From JALORV01 sp963791235 (GTDB lineage: Bacteria; Pseudomonadota; Gammaproteobacteria; Burkholderiales; Burkholderiaceae_F), in NCBI GenBank assembly GCA_963791235.1, contig CAWBRW010000029.1:1178001-1242000 (forward strand): DNA of 64,000 bases, given 5' to 3'. A program made the translations under genes and the position numbers. Below are positions 39,171 to 49,468 of the stretch, one piece after another. Positions within the stretch are counted from its first letter, which is position 1. Every line of letters starts with the position of its first letter. Below the pieces are notes generated by a model that was not told where the DNA came from, did no database searches, and saw only the letters and a program-made list of their open reading frames with translations.

Positions 39171-41721
39171 TCACCAATCTTCGCTCACCGCGCGCACGGC
39201 CTCGCCTGAGGCCGCGCGTCTTCCGGCGAGCAAGGCGGTCAGCGTCGCGGTCGCAAGCAGCGCGACGATGAGCAGTGCGATCAGGCTGACCGGGACATGG
39301 AGTTCCATCGTCCAGTGAAACGACTGCGGGTTGACCACACGAATCAGCACCAGCGCCACCGCGAATCCGACCGCAAGCCCGCTCGACGATGCCGAGCAAC
39401 GTGACCAGCAGCCCCTCGATCGCGAACTGTCCGAGGATCTGCCCGCGCGTGACGCCGAGGTGGCGCAGCATGCCGAATTCCTTGCTGCGTGCCAGCGCCT
39501 GCGATGAGAACGTGGCGGCGATGCCGATCAGCCCGATGATGATGGCGGCCACTTCGAGCAGGTAGGTCACCGCGAAGCTGCGGTCGAAGATGTCGAGGCT
39601 CAGGCGCCGGATCTCCCCGGGCTGCAGGAACTCCGCCTGGTTGCCGATGTCGAGCCGGTCGCGCACGGCATCGATGACATCGTTGGGCCGCACGCCCGGC
39701 GCGAGCCACAGCGCGGCATCGGTCCGGACGGTATCGCCGGTGATGCGCAGGTAGTCGGATTCACGCAGCGCAATCGCCCCGGTCTGGCGCGCATAGTCGC
39801 GCCAGGTGCCGACGACCAGGAACTCGTGCTCGGCACCGGCCAAAGGTATGCGAAGGCGCTGGCCTGCCGCGACGCCGTACAGCTCGCTCAGCGGCTCGCT
39901 GATCCAGGCCGGTGGCGGATCTTCGGCGTTCCAGCCGATCACACGTCCGATCAAGGGCAGTGCCGGGCGGGATACATCAAGCGGGCGAATCAGCAGGGTC
40001 ACCGGTGGCCGCGTCGGGTCGAGGATCACGCGAGCAAAGCGCGAGAACTCGGCGCGCTGTACGCCTGGAGCGGAGGCCAGGATCGTGCGGTCGCGTTCTG
40101 AGAAGTACGCGGTCGTTGTCGATTCGCCGCGGCTGCCGGCCCGCACGTAGAGGTCGGCCGGGAGCACCTGGCCGAGCCAGACATCGAGCGACTGACGGAA
40201 GCTGGTCACCATCGTTGCCATCGCCACCATCAGCGCAAAGCTCGCGACGATGCCGGCGAGCCCGATGGCTGCGCCGGCCGGTGCCTGAGCCAGGCGTGTG
40301 GTCGCGCCCAGCCACGGTACGCTGCGCGAGGCTCGGCTGGCATGGCCAAGGCGCTCGAAGAGTGCGTGCGCAACGCGCGGCTGAAGCATGATCGCGCCCA
40401 CCAGCAGCAGGGCCACCGCGATGTAGCCAAAAATCGGCAGGTCGCCCACCGGCGGCAGCAGTGCGGCCCCCGCGCCGAGCGCAAGCACCAGACAGGCCGG
40501 CCACAGGGCGCCCGCGAGTGGTTTCAGTGCATCAAGTTCGGACCCGGCCTTCAGCGCTAGCGCCGGCTCCACGCGGGCGGCCTCGCGCGCCGGACCCCAG
40601 CCTCCGGCGATCGCCGCTACGACTCCGAGGACGAAGAAGGCAGCGGTCCAGCCGGGGCTGATCGAAAGGCGCGCCTGGGTGCCAGCGAAGAAGCCGCTGC
40701 CGAGATCCCCGCCCAGCGCGGCGAGTGCGACCGCGGCCAGCCCGAGTCCGAGCGCGATCCCGAGCGCCGAGCCGATCACCCCGGCAATGGCGGCTTCGCC
40801 GACCAGCCAGCGCTGCAGCTCGCCCGCCGTCAGCCCGCTGATGCGCAGGAACGCCAGCTCGGTGCGGCGCGCGACCACGGCCTGCGCCTGCAGCGAGAAT
40901 ACGAGGAACGCGCCGGTGAAGAGGGCGACCAGGGCCAGCACATTGAGATTGACCCGGTAGGCGCGCGACACATTGGAAACGCGCTGCGCCGCTTCGTCCG
41001 GCGTGCTGACCGTCACGCCGGGCGGCAGCAGCGCCGCGATTTTCTCGCGGGCCGCTGCAGGACTGGCGTTCGCTGCAACCTTGACGTCGATGCGATGCAG
41101 GCGTCCGACCTGCTTGAACCGCGTCTGCGCCGCGCCGATGTCCAGCACCGCCACTTCCTCGCCGACTCGTGCACGCGGCAGACGTCCCGCGATGCGCAGT
41201 TCGACGGCGTCCGGGCCGACCTGGAATTTGAGCGAGTCGCCCGGCACCACACGGAACCGCTCGAGCGCGCCGGGTGACAGGTACAGGCCATCGTCGAGCA
41301 GCGCAAACGTTCCACGGTCCTGCGCTTGCGGTTCGCCGATCAGGGCGGGCGAGAGTTGCGCCGCACGGAAGACATCGACACCAATGACCTTCAGGGTCGC
41401 GAGCCCCGCTGTCGAGCGCGGCATGCTCGGCACCGGCGCCTCGACCTCGACGATCGGGCTGGCCGTGTCGACCTCGGGCAGCGCCGCAATGCGCGCGTAC
41501 AGCCGCTCGTCGAACCCGAGCCGTCCGCCGCTGACCGAGAAGTCCGCCTCTCCGAGCACATGGCGCACCGCGCCGGAGAACTCGTCGAGCGCGGAGGCGT
41601 TGATCAGGTTGATCGCATAGCCGAGCGCCACGCCAACCGCAATCGCGATGATCTGCACGATCGCCCGCAGCGGGTGGTGGCGCGCGTAGCCGCCGGAGAG
41701 GTGCGCGAGCAGCCACAGCAT
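39171..41721 (-). CDS. FtsX-like ABC permease with two permease domains (one frameshift)
   Basis: About 850 residues. ATG 41721 begins a membrane helix (AIVQIIAIAVGVALGYAI); a large extracytoplasmic region follows, then three helices (VNLNVLALVALFTGAFLVFSL, AAIAGVIGSALGIALGLGL), a second four-helix group and a second periplasmic domain. The C-terminal FtsX domain ends in a new frame after a shift near 39385-39400 (GLAVGFAVALVLIRVV to AVSEDW). This two-domain architecture occurs in AttF/AttG-like or lipoprotein-releasing systems. The likely ATPase partner is at 44365-45021 and the CrtC-like protein follows downstream. Confidence 0.85.
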
Positions 41722-41760
41722 GCGGCCGAGTGTACCGAGGCGCCGGCGCGGAGCTCGAGG

Positions 41761-44310
41761 TCAGACGTGGATGCGCTTGCCGAACGCGAACTTGATGACT
41801 TCGTTGGCGATTACGTACGCGACCGTGATGCCCACCAGCAGCATCAGCACGCCCGGTCCGAGCGGGACGAAGTCGAACAGCGCCTGGGTGACCGGCAGGT
41901 ACGGCAGCGCCAGGGCGGCCGCCGCCACCGCGGCGCTGGTCCACAGCAGCGCAGGCGCGGGCGCGCTGCGCCACAGCGGCCGCTGCGTCCGCACGACGAG
42001 CAGGATCGCAACCTCGGTCAACAGCGACTCGACGAACCACGCGGTGCGGAACTCCGCCGGCGAAACGTGCAGCACGCCGAGGAGGATCACAAAGGTGAGG
42101 ACATCGAACACCGAACTGGCAAGCCCGAACACCAGCATGAAGTTGCGAATCGTCGCGACATCCCAGCGGCGCGGTCGCGCGATGGCCTCGGCGTCGACGC
42201 GATCGCTCGGAATCGCCATCGCCGGCAGATCGGAAAGAAAGTTGTTGAGCAGGATCTGCTTGGGCAGGAGCGGCAGGAACGGGATCACCAGCGACAGCGC
42301 CGCCATGCTGATCATGTTGCCGAAGTTCGCGCTGGTCGTCGTGAAGACGTACTTCAACGTGTTGGCAAACACGCGCCGCCCTTCGTCGATCGCGCGCGTC
42401 AGGACCGTCAGGTCGTGCTGCAGAAGGACGAAGTCGGCACTCTCGCGTGCGACGTCCACGGCAGTGTCCACCGAGATGCCGACATCGGCCGCGTGCAGCG
42501 CCGGGGCATCGTTGATGCCGTCACCGAGATAGCCAACCACGTGCCCCGCGTGGCGCAGCGCCCGGATGATGCGTTCCTTCTGGCCGGGGTCGACTTCCGC
42601 GAAGATGGCGGTGCGGTGGGCGACGTGCCAGAGCGCCTCGTCGTGCATCTCGCGCAGCTCGGCGCCGGTCAGGATGCGACCGGCCTTGAGCCCGACGGCC
42701 TGCGCCACATGCGCCGCCACGCGACGGCTGTCGCCGGTGATGATCTTTAGCGCGACGCCGCGCCGTTTCAGCTGCCTGATCGCCTCGGCGGCGTCGGGCT
42801 TCGGCGGGTCGAGGAACAGCAGGAAGCCTTCGAACACCATCGTCTGCTCGTCGTCTACCGCATAGCGTTCGCGTCGCTCGATGGTTCGAGTGGCGACCCC
42901 CAGCACGCGGAAGCCTTCGTCGGCCCAGGCGGCCGCGCGTTCGCGGAGCTGCTCATGTGCGGCCTCGCTCATCGGCGTGGCGGACGAACCTCGGCGCCGG
43001 CCGGTGCATGCAGCGAGCACCCCGTCGAGCGCGCCCTTCGTGATCAATGTGTCGTCGTTCTGCCCCGATTTCCGCACCGCAATCGTCAGCCGCTTGCGCA
43101 CGAAGTCGTAAGGGATCTCCTCGCTCTTGGTCCAGTCGTCGAGCGCGAGCGCGGTGCTCGCGGCACTAATGGCTTCGTCGAGCGCATTGGGCAGGCCGGT
43201 CTGCAGCCGCGCGTTCAGTGCGGCCAGTTTCAGCACGTCGTCGGACGGTTGCCCCTCGGCGTCGGTGGCGCCGTCCAGCCGCACCACGCCGGCAGTGAGC
43301 GTCCCGGTCTTGTCGGTCGCTAGCACCGTCATCGCGCCGAAGTTCTCCATCGCCGCGAGGCGCCGCACGATGACGCCGGCGCTCGCCATGCGGCGCGCTC
43401 CACGTGACAGCGTCAGGCTCACCACAGCCGGCAGCAACTCCGGCGCAAGGCCGACGGCAAGCGCCACCGCGAACAGCAACGAGTCGGTGACCGGTCGGTC
43501 GGACGCGACGTTCGCGGCGAAGATCACGAGCACCAGCAGCGTCATCAGTTGCGTCAACAGATGTCCGAAGCGGCGCAGGCCGCGCTCGAAATCGGTTTCG
43601 GGCGCACGCTGCGCCAGGCGCGCGGCGATTTCGCCGAACTCGGTACGCAGGCCGGTCGCGGTGACGAGCACCTTCGCTGTACCGCTGCGCACGTTCGTGC
43701 CGAGGCAGACGTAATTGGAACGCTGCGCAAGGCCGGCCGCGGCGTCGGCGCGGCCCGGGGACTTCTCGACCGGGAACGACTCGCCGGTCAAGGTCGCCTC
43801 GTTGACGAAGAAGTCATCGGCCTCGAGCACCAGACCGTCGGCGGGCACCAGGCTGCCCGCTGTCAGCAGCACGATGTCTCCGGGCACGATTTCTCGCGCG
43901 TCCAGCTCGAGCATCGCGCCGTCGCGCAGCAGCCGCGCCCGCAGGCTGACGCGGGCGAGCAGTTTCTCCACGGCCCGCGAGGCCGTGTATTCCTGCGTGA
44001 AAGTGAGTGCAGCGCTGGCGACGATGATCGTCATCACGATCAGCGAGTCGAGCCAGTCGCGGTTGATCGCCGAGATCACCGCGGCGAACACGAGGATCAG
44101 AAGCAGCGGACTTTTGAACTGCGCCGCCAGCGTGGCGAGCGCGCCGGCACGGCTTGATCGGCCGATCTCGTTGGGACCGGTCGCCTGCAGACGGCGCTCG
44201 GCTTCCGCCGCGGCGAGCCCCTCGCGTCGACTCGCGAGCGCGGCCAGCACAGTGTCCGCGTCCTGCGCCCACGGCGTCATCGGCAGTGCAGTCGGGGCTT
44301 CCCGGGCCAT
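41761..44310 (-). CDS. Mg2+-type P-ATPase (MgtA/MgtB group)
   Basis: 849 residues. Motifs: TGESFPVEK (actuator), phosphorylation site DKTGTLT, hinge GDGINDAPAL, and P-type helices with VGLAPELLPAVVSLTLSRGA. The helix M4 motif GLAPELLP and the block GVIVRRLAAMENFGAM are characteristic of the P3B magnesium importers MgtA and MgtB. No leader peptide or Mg-sensing RNA was recognised in the 54-base space upstream. It is oddly placed between the ATPase and permease genes of one ABC transporter, all on the same strand. Confidence 0.9.
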   Translation of the reverse strand: MAREAPTALPMTPWAQDADTVLAALASRREGLAAAEAERRLQATGPNEIGRSSRAGALATLAAQFKSPLLLILVFAAVISAINRDWLDSLIVMTIIVASAALTFTQEYTASRAVEKLLARVSLRARLLRDGAMLELDAREIVPGDIVLLTAGSLVPADGLVLEADDFFVNEATLTGESFPVEKSPGRADAAAGLAQRSNYVCLGTNVRSGTAKVLVTATGLRTEFGEIAARLAQRAPETDFERGLRRFGHLLTQLMTLLVLVIFAANVASDRPVTDSLLFAVALAVGLAPELLPAVVSLTLSRGARRMASAGVIVRRLAAMENFGAMTVLATDKTGTLTAGVVRLDGATDAEGQPSDDVLKLAALNARLQTGLPNALDEAISAASTALALDDWTKSEEIPYDFVRKRLTIAVRKSGQNDDTLITKGALDGVLAACTGRRRGSSATPMSEAAHEQLRERAAAWADEGFRVLGVATRTIERRERYAVDDEQTMVFEGFLLFLDPPKPDAAEAIRQLKRRGVALKIITGDSRRVAAHVAQAVGLKAGRILTGAELREMHDEALWHVAHRTAIFAEVDPGQKERIIRALRHAGHVVGYLGDGINDAPALHAADVGISVDTAVDVARESADFVLLQHDLTVLTRAIDEGRRVFANTLKYVFTTTSANFGNMISMAALSLVIPFLPLLPKQILLNNFLSDLPAMAIPSDRVDAEAIARPRRWDVATIRNFMLVFGLASSVFDVLTFVILLGVLHVSPAEFRTAWFVESLLTEVAILLVVRTQRPLWRSAPAPALLWTSAAVAAAALALPYLPVTQALFDFVPLGPGVLMLLVGITVAYVIANEVIKFAFGKRIHV

Positions 44311-44364
44311 GCCGCCAGCCTAGTCGCGTTGGCGCCCGTGGCTTGGCCGGGCGTCAAGCCGGGA

Positions 44365-45021
44365 TCAAAGCGGCACCAGTTTCCCGTGGTCGAGTCGCAG
44401 CACGCGGTCGGCCGTGGCGGCCGCAGCTTCGGAATGCGTGACCAGCACACCGGCGGCGCGCCGACTGCGGACCTCGCGAGCGAGCAGATCCAGCACCACC
44501 GCCGCGGTGTCCGGATCCAGGTTGCCCGTCGGTTCGTCGGCCAGCACCAGCGCGGGGCGATGCACCAGCGCACGCGCCACGGCGACCCGTTGCAGTTCGC
44601 CGCCCGAGAGTTCGCGCGGCATGCTCGATTCGCGTCCGGCCAGTCCGACTTCGGCCAGCAGTTCTGCGGCGCGCTGCTCGCGTGATTCCGGCGGTTCGCC
44701 GAGCAGGACCAGAGGCAGCGCGACGTTCTGCACGACAGACAGATGGGGCAGGATATGGAACGCCTGGAACACGAAGCCGAGCTTGGTGCGGCGTGTCAGC
44801 GTGCGCGCGGTGTCGTCCTGCGCGGCGATGTCGGTGCCGTCGATCACCACGGAGCCGGCATCGGGTCGGTCCAGACCGGCGATCAGGTTGAGCAGCGTGG
44901 ACTTGCCGGAGCCGGACTCGCCAACGATCGCGATGTATTCACCGCTGCCGGCCGTGAGCTGCAACTGGTTGAGGACGACGCGTTCGCGATAGCGCTTGGT
45001 CAGACCGATGATCTGCAGCAT
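44365..45021 (-). CDS. ABC transporter ATPase, LolD/MacB type
   Basis: 218 residues from ATG 45021. Walker A is GESGSGKST, the signature is LSGGELQRVAVARAL, Walker B is LVLADEPTGNLD and the switch His is in VLVTHSEAA. The ADEPTGNLD form is typical of the LolD/MacB/FtsE class that partners with FtsX-like permeases. The permease at 39171-41721 is the obvious partner, though a P-type ATPase gene lies between them. The upstream region is divergent from the threonine dehydratase gene. Confidence 0.9.
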   Translation of the reverse strand: MLQIIGLTKRYRERVVLNQLQLTAGSGEYIAIVGESGSGKSTLLNLIAGLDRPDAGSVVIDGTDIAAQDDTARTLTRRTKLGFVFQAFHILPHLSVVQNVALPLVLLGEPPESREQRAAELLAEVGLAGRESSMPRELSGGELQRVAVARALVHRPALVLADEPTGNLDPDTAAVVLDLLAREVRSRRAAGVLVTHSEAAAATADRVLRLDHGKLVPL

Positions 45022-45119
45022 GTAGTTGATTCTACGGTGGGCACCTGCGCGCCTTGCCGTTGCGGCCAGGTGGCGGTGACTACAATCGGGGCCCGATTCG
45101 GTCACCGTGTGAGTCTCCA

Positions 45120-46334
45120 TTGAGCGACGTCGTCAGCCTGGGTGCGATCCGCGCCGCCGCCGAGCGGCTGCGCGGTCACGTCGAGGAGACGCCGTGCGTG
45201 CATTCGCGGACGCTGTCACAGATCATCGGCGCCGAGGTCTATCTCAAGTTCGAGAACCTGCAGTTCACCGCCTCGTTCAAGGAACGCGGCGCGCTTAACA
45301 AGCTTTCTCTGTTGACTCCGCAGCAGCGGCAGAGTGGGGTGATTGCCGTCTCGGCGGGCAATCACGCTCAGGGCGTGGCCTATCACGCTGAGCGGCTCGG
45401 CATCCCGGCCGTTATCGTCATGCCGCGCTTCACGCCGATGGTGAAGGTGGAGCGCACGCGTGGCTTCGGCGCCGAGATCATCCTGACCGGCGATACCTTT
45501 GACGACGCCCGGCTGGAAGCGTCATTGCTGGCCGCGCGTCGCGGGCTGACGATGGTTCATCCCTACGACGATGCCGACGTCATGGCCGGGCAGGGCACGA
45601 TCGCGATCGAGATGCTGAGGCAACAGCCGGAGCTCGACTGCCTCTGCGTGGCCATCGGCGGCGGCGGGCTCATTTCCGGCATCGCGACGGCCGCGCGGGC
45701 GCTGAAGCCCGGAATTTCGATCATCGGGGTACAGACCGACCAGTTCCCGTCGATGTACGCGGAATTCAAGGGTGTCGAGATGCCGACGGCCAACGCGACG
45801 CTGGCGGAAGGCATCGCGGTCAAGCTGCCCGGCGAGCTCACGCGCGCGATCGTCAAGAGACTCGTCGACGACATCGTGCTGGTGTCCGAAGGCGACATCG
45901 AGCAGGCCATCGTCATGCTGCTCGAAATCGAGAAGACGGTCGTCGAGGGTGCCGGGGCGACAGGCCTTGCCGCGCTGCTCCGCCATCGCGAACGCTTCGC
46001 CGGGCGCAAGGTCGGGCTGATCCTCTGCGGCGGCAATATCGATCCGATGGTCCTGGCGGACATCATCGAACGCGGCATGGTCCGCGCCGGCCGGCTTGCG
46101 CGCATCCGCGTGCATACACGCGACGTACCGGGTGAATTGGCCCGCGCCGCCACGCTCATCGGCCAGGCTGGCGCCAACATCGAGGAAGTCGAGCACCAAC
46201 GGGCCTTCACGACGCTGCCGGTGCAGAACGCCGAGCTCGAGTTCGTGTTGCAGACGCGCGGGCCGGAGCACATCGAAGAAGTCCTGCGCACATTGCGGGA
46301 TGCCGGCCTGTACGCCGAGACGCATCCCTACTGA
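45120..46334 (+). CDS. ilvA: Threonine ammonia-lyase with C-terminal ACT domain
   Basis: 404 residues if TTG 45120 is the start; this is the first codon in frame that keeps only the family N-terminus (LGAIRAAAERLRGHVEETPCVHS). The PLP lysine is K54 in SFKERGALNK and the phosphate loop is GGGGLISG. The last 80 residues form a single ACT domain (RIRVHTRDVPGELA, GANIEEVEHQRAF). A single ACT domain and this length fit the shorter threonine dehydratase type. It deaminates threonine to 2-oxobutanoate, feeding isoleucine synthesis or catabolism. Confidence 0.93.
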   Translation: MSDVVSLGAIRAAAERLRGHVEETPCVHSRTLSQIIGAEVYLKFENLQFTASFKERGALNKLSLLTPQQRQSGVIAVSAGNHAQGVAYHAERLGIPAVIVMPRFTPMVKVERTRGFGAEIILTGDTFDDARLEASLLAARRGLTMVHPYDDADVMAGQGTIAIEMLRQQPELDCLCVAIGGGGLISGIATAARALKPGISIIGVQTDQFPSMYAEFKGVEMPTANATLAEGIAVKLPGELTRAIVKRLVDDIVLVSEGDIEQAIVMLLEIEKTVVEGAGATGLAALLRHRERFAGRKVGLILCGGNIDPMVLADIIERGMVRAGRLARIRVHTRDVPGELARAATLIGQAGANIEEVEHQRAFTTLPVQNAELEFVLQTRGPEHIEEVLRTLRDAGLYAETHPY

Positions 46335-46503
46335 AGCTGCCTGACGTTTGATCGCGCGCAAGCGCACTCGATGCGCGGTGCGCCACGTCGGTGCATGTCA
46401 CGCATCCACGCTGTGCTCGTTGTCGAAGCAGCTTGTTCCAGATCATTGGCCACTTCGCACGCGTCGCTACCTTATCTTGCAGATCAGCGAAGAGGGAGGC
46501 GGC

Positions 46504-47022
46504 ATGGTCGCAGCGCGAACCCCCAACGTACTTCATGCCGCGGAGCGACGCTCCGGCATCGGCAGTGTCGTGAAGCGCAAGGCGAAGTCGCGAACGCCCA
46601 ACTGGTCCGCGAAACTGCGGCCTGAGCTCGAACCCGAAGTCGTTACCGACAAGCGCTTCGGCGATCGACTTCTGTTGCCGACGCCGCTGCTCGTGGCCGA
46701 AGAAATCACTCGCGTGCCGGCCGGCGCGACGCTCTCGGTCTCGCAGTTGCGCAGCCGGTTGGCCGAGCGTTTCGGGGCGGAGCGCACCTGTCCCCTGATG
46801 ACCGGCATGTTCGTCAAGATCCTGGCGGGGGTCGTTGCCGAAGATCTCGCGCAGCGACGCCAGCCGCGCTGGCCGGTGTGGCGTCTGGTGAATGACAACG
46901 GCACGCTGAGCACGACGTGGCCGCTTGACGCGCTCTATCGCGCCACTCGGCTGCGCGAGGAGGGCGTGAAGCTGGGCCGCAGGGCGGGCGCCTGGCAGGT
47001 CCTTTCAACAGAAGCGGGCTGA
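46504..47022 (+). CDS. MGMT/alkyltransferase-like (ATL-like) protein, tentative
   Basis: 172 residues from ATG 46504, with GAGGGAGG upstream. A basic N-terminal tail (SVVKRKAKSRTPNWSAKLRP) leads to a small helical domain: PTPLLVAEEITRVPAG, LSVSQLRSRLAERFGAERTCPLMTGMFVKI, and WPVWRLVNDNGTLS. The pattern G-x-x-C-P-x-x-T-G and the PxWRLV-x-x-xGxL segment resemble proteins annotated as MGMT-family or Atl1-like. No PCHR active-site motif is present, so it should not be a suicide alkyltransferase. DNA binding is plausible from the basic tail but is an inference. Confidence 0.5.
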   Translation: MVAARTPNVLHAAERRSGIGSVVKRKAKSRTPNWSAKLRPELEPEVVTDKRFGDRLLLPTPLLVAEEITRVPAGATLSVSQLRSRLAERFGAERTCPLMTGMFVKILAGVVAEDLAQRRQPRWPVWRLVNDNGTLSTTWPLDALYRATRLREEGVKLGRRAGAWQVLSTEAG

Positions 47023-47089
47023 CACACCGAGAGTTATTCCCGGGCTCGTCTGACGGCGCCGCAAGGCGTCGTCGCTCGTAAACTGCGGC

Positions 47090-48053
47090 ATGGATGTGTC
47101 GCAGGGTGTGCCTCGTATGCAGTTTTTCGATCGGCTGCCCGTCGCTGTCGACCCGGCGACGGAACTGCGTGCCGGGCTCGCCGCGAGCCCGGCCGTTGTC
47201 TCCCCGAAGTTCTTCTACGACGCCCTCGGCGCGCGTCTCTTCGAAGCGATCTGCGAGCTGCCCGAGTACAGCCTGCCGCGTGACGAGCAGGAGATCTTCG
47301 CGCATCGCACGCCGGAGATCGTCGCAGCAGTCGGCGAGGGCGCCACTTTGATCGACCTCGGTGCCGGCAATTGCGCCAAGGCCGAACGCCTCTTCGCAGC
47401 GCTGCGGCCGGCACAGTACGTCGCGGTCGACATCGCAGCCGCCTTTCTGCGGGAGCAGCTAGCGGCCGTGGCACGTCGCCATCCCGACATCGAGGTCGTT
47501 GGCGTGGCCGCCGATTTCACGCACCGGCTCGACCTGCCGGACGCGGTGCGTACGCAGCGCCGCGTGGCCTTTTATCCGGGGTCATCGATCGGCAACTTCC
47601 CCCCGGCCGAGGCGACCGCATTCCTTTCGCAGGTGCGCCGGATCGTCGTCGGTGGTTACCTGCTGTTGGGCGCGGATCTCGTGAAGTCGCCAGCATGAAC
47701 TGGTCCGGGGCTACGACGACGCGTTGGGCGTGACCGCAGCGTTCAATCTGAATGTGCTCAACGTGGCGAACCGGCTTGCCGGGACGGACTTCAAGCTCAG
47801 CGCCTGGCGCCATGTGGCGTTGTTCAACGAGCCCGAAAGCCGCATCGAGATGCACCTTGAGGCGCGCCAAGCGCTGACAGTGACCTGGCCCGGGGCCGAA
47901 CGCCGTTTCACCAAGGGCGAACGCATCCACACCGAGAACTCCTACAAGTACACGCTGCCCGGACTGACTGCGCTATTGCGCGCGGCTGGCTACACCTCGG
48001 TGCGTGCTTACACCGATCCGGCCGACCGTTTCACGCTGGCGCTGGCGCAGTAG
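47090..48053 (+). CDS. egtD: L-histidine N-alpha-methyltransferase EgtD (one frameshift)
   Basis: The first part (ATG 47090 or 47117) shows FYDALGARLFEAICELPEYSLPRDE, with SPKFFYDALGARLF as the family start, TLIDLGAGNCAKAE as SAM motif I, and FYPGSSIGNFPPAEA, a hallmark of EgtD. Near the end of this segment the frame closes early at 47698; removing one C at 47690-47691 continues with HELVRGYDDA, FNLNVLNVANR and the histidine-binding segment IHTENSYKY. The corrected protein has about 320 residues. It trimethylates histidine to hercynine, the precursor of ergothioneine and selenoneine. It is convergent with the egtB-like gene, 19 bases away. Confidence 0.9.
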
Positions 48054-48072
48054 GCGAGGCCGCTTCAATCTG

Positions 48073-49296
48073 TCAGCGGGCCAGCCGAACCGTTGCGTAG
48101 GCGTACGGATATTCGCCGCGGAACCAGTTGCGAAATGAAGCGCGCGCCAGGCGCCGCGCGGTGCGAGGTGAGCCACCCTTCATCACGAAGTGCTCGCCGT
48201 CGAAGAAGTTGGCCGAGTAGCCGGGGTAGTACGCCCTCGGCGCGAAGCCATCAAAGCCGGCAAAGCGAGTCGCAGTCCACTCCCAGCCGTTGCCCAGCAT
48301 CTGCTCTACACCTTCAGGGGTTGCGCTGGACGGATTGGCGCTCACAGGCTCCGGGTCCCAACCCACGAAGTCGAGGTTCGCGCGCGACGCGTCGGGCTCG
48401 CTGTCGCCCCACGGATAACGGCGCTGCCCGTCGCCGTATGCGGCGCGTTGCCACTCCGCCTCGGTCGGCAGGCGTGCGCCGGCCCAGGTTGCATAGGCGG
48501 TCGCCTGCTGATGTGTCAGGTACACCGGCGCGTCCAGCGGCAGTGGCACTGTGCCGAACATCTGGCGCAGCCACCATGCGCCGTCGCGCTGCGCCCAGAA
48601 GTGAGGCACCGGCCCGCCCGCCGCGACGAAGCGCAGGTACTCGCGATGAGTCAGTTTGTGACGTGCGATCTCGAAGCCGTCGACCTGGACGATGTGCCGG
48701 GGAAACTCGTTGTCCCAGCCGAAGCTGCCCGCGGCCTGTCCGAGTACGGCCGAACCCGCGGCAATCGGGACCCAAGGGTCGCCGCGGCGTTCGGTCTCCG
48801 GGACGCGATCGCGCAGCCCTGCTGCCGGCGCGCGCTTCCGGCTCGGCGGCATTTCATGCAGCAGGTAGCAGAGCGTCTCGGCGTGCATCCAGCGGTGCTC
48901 GAGCGCAGTCAGCACGCGTTCGTACGGCAGTTCGTCCCAGACCTCATCGAGAAGGGCGCGCGTGCGGGCGACATAGGCGAGCACCTCGTCGAGCTCTGGC
49001 CAGTCGGAAGGCTGGTCCGCCGGCGCCTGTCCCGGGGCCGGGTCGATGCCTGCCTCGAACAGCCGATCGAACGACGGCTGAAACGACGGCAGGTCGAGCA
49101 CGCCGCGACCAAGCTGGTTCCAGTCGAAGGCGTCGAAGTGCCCGACGTAGAAGACCAGCCGATGCCGGTCAGGAATCGGCCGCTCATAGAGGGATGGGCG
49201 AGCGACCAGCCTGAACAGCGCATCCGTGTGCGCCCTGGCGCTGGCGACCTCCCGATGCAGCCGGGCCGCCGTCCTTTCCTGGGTCAGTGCATCCAT
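48073..49296 (-). CDS. EgtB-like sulfoxide synthase (or SenA-type selenoneine synthase)
   Basis: 407 residues. The N-terminal DinB_2-like domain has a His at 53 (FYVGHFDAFDWN) and an HX3HXE iron site at 134-140 (EHRWMHAE). The C-terminal formylglycine-enzyme-like domain has PTEAEWQRAAYGDG, YPWGD, GNGWEWTATRF and MKGGSPRT. Such enzymes attach sulfur, or selenium in SenA, to the histidine ring of hercynine. The adjacent egtD makes hercynine. senB and selD lie 4 kb away, so a selenium role is possible; sequence reading alone does not decide between EgtB and SenA. No egtC gene is near. Confidence 0.85.
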   Translation of the reverse strand: MDALTQERTAARLHREVASARAHTDALFRLVARPSLYERPIPDRHRLVFYVGHFDAFDWNQLGRGVLDLPSFQPSFDRLFEAGIDPAPGQAPADQPSDWPELDEVLAYVARTRALLDEVWDELPYERVLTALEHRWMHAETLCYLLHEMPPSRKRAPAAGLRDRVPETERRGDPWVPIAAGSAVLGQAAGSFGWDNEFPRHIVQVDGFEIARHKLTHREYLRFVAAGGPVPHFWAQRDGAWWLRQMFGTVPLPLDAPVYLTHQQATAYATWAGARLPTEAEWQRAAYGDGQRRYPWGDSEPDASRANLDFVGWDPEPVSANPSSATPEGVEQMLGNGWEWTATRFAGFDGFAPRAYYPGYSANFFDGEHFVMKGGSPRTARRLARASFRNWFRGEYPYAYATVRLAR

Positions 49297-49468
49297 TTCG
49301 CCTCACCATACCCCGCGCGGTTGTCAGGGCCAACCGCGCTTCCGTAGGACCCCGCCGGCAAATGCCGCGCCTAAGGCTTGAACTGTGCCCCAAACGGCCT
49401 AGCGCTCTCAACCTGCGCCGCAGCGCTCCGAAAACATGAGGAGAGCCCCCGCCGCGAGGCAGGAACAC

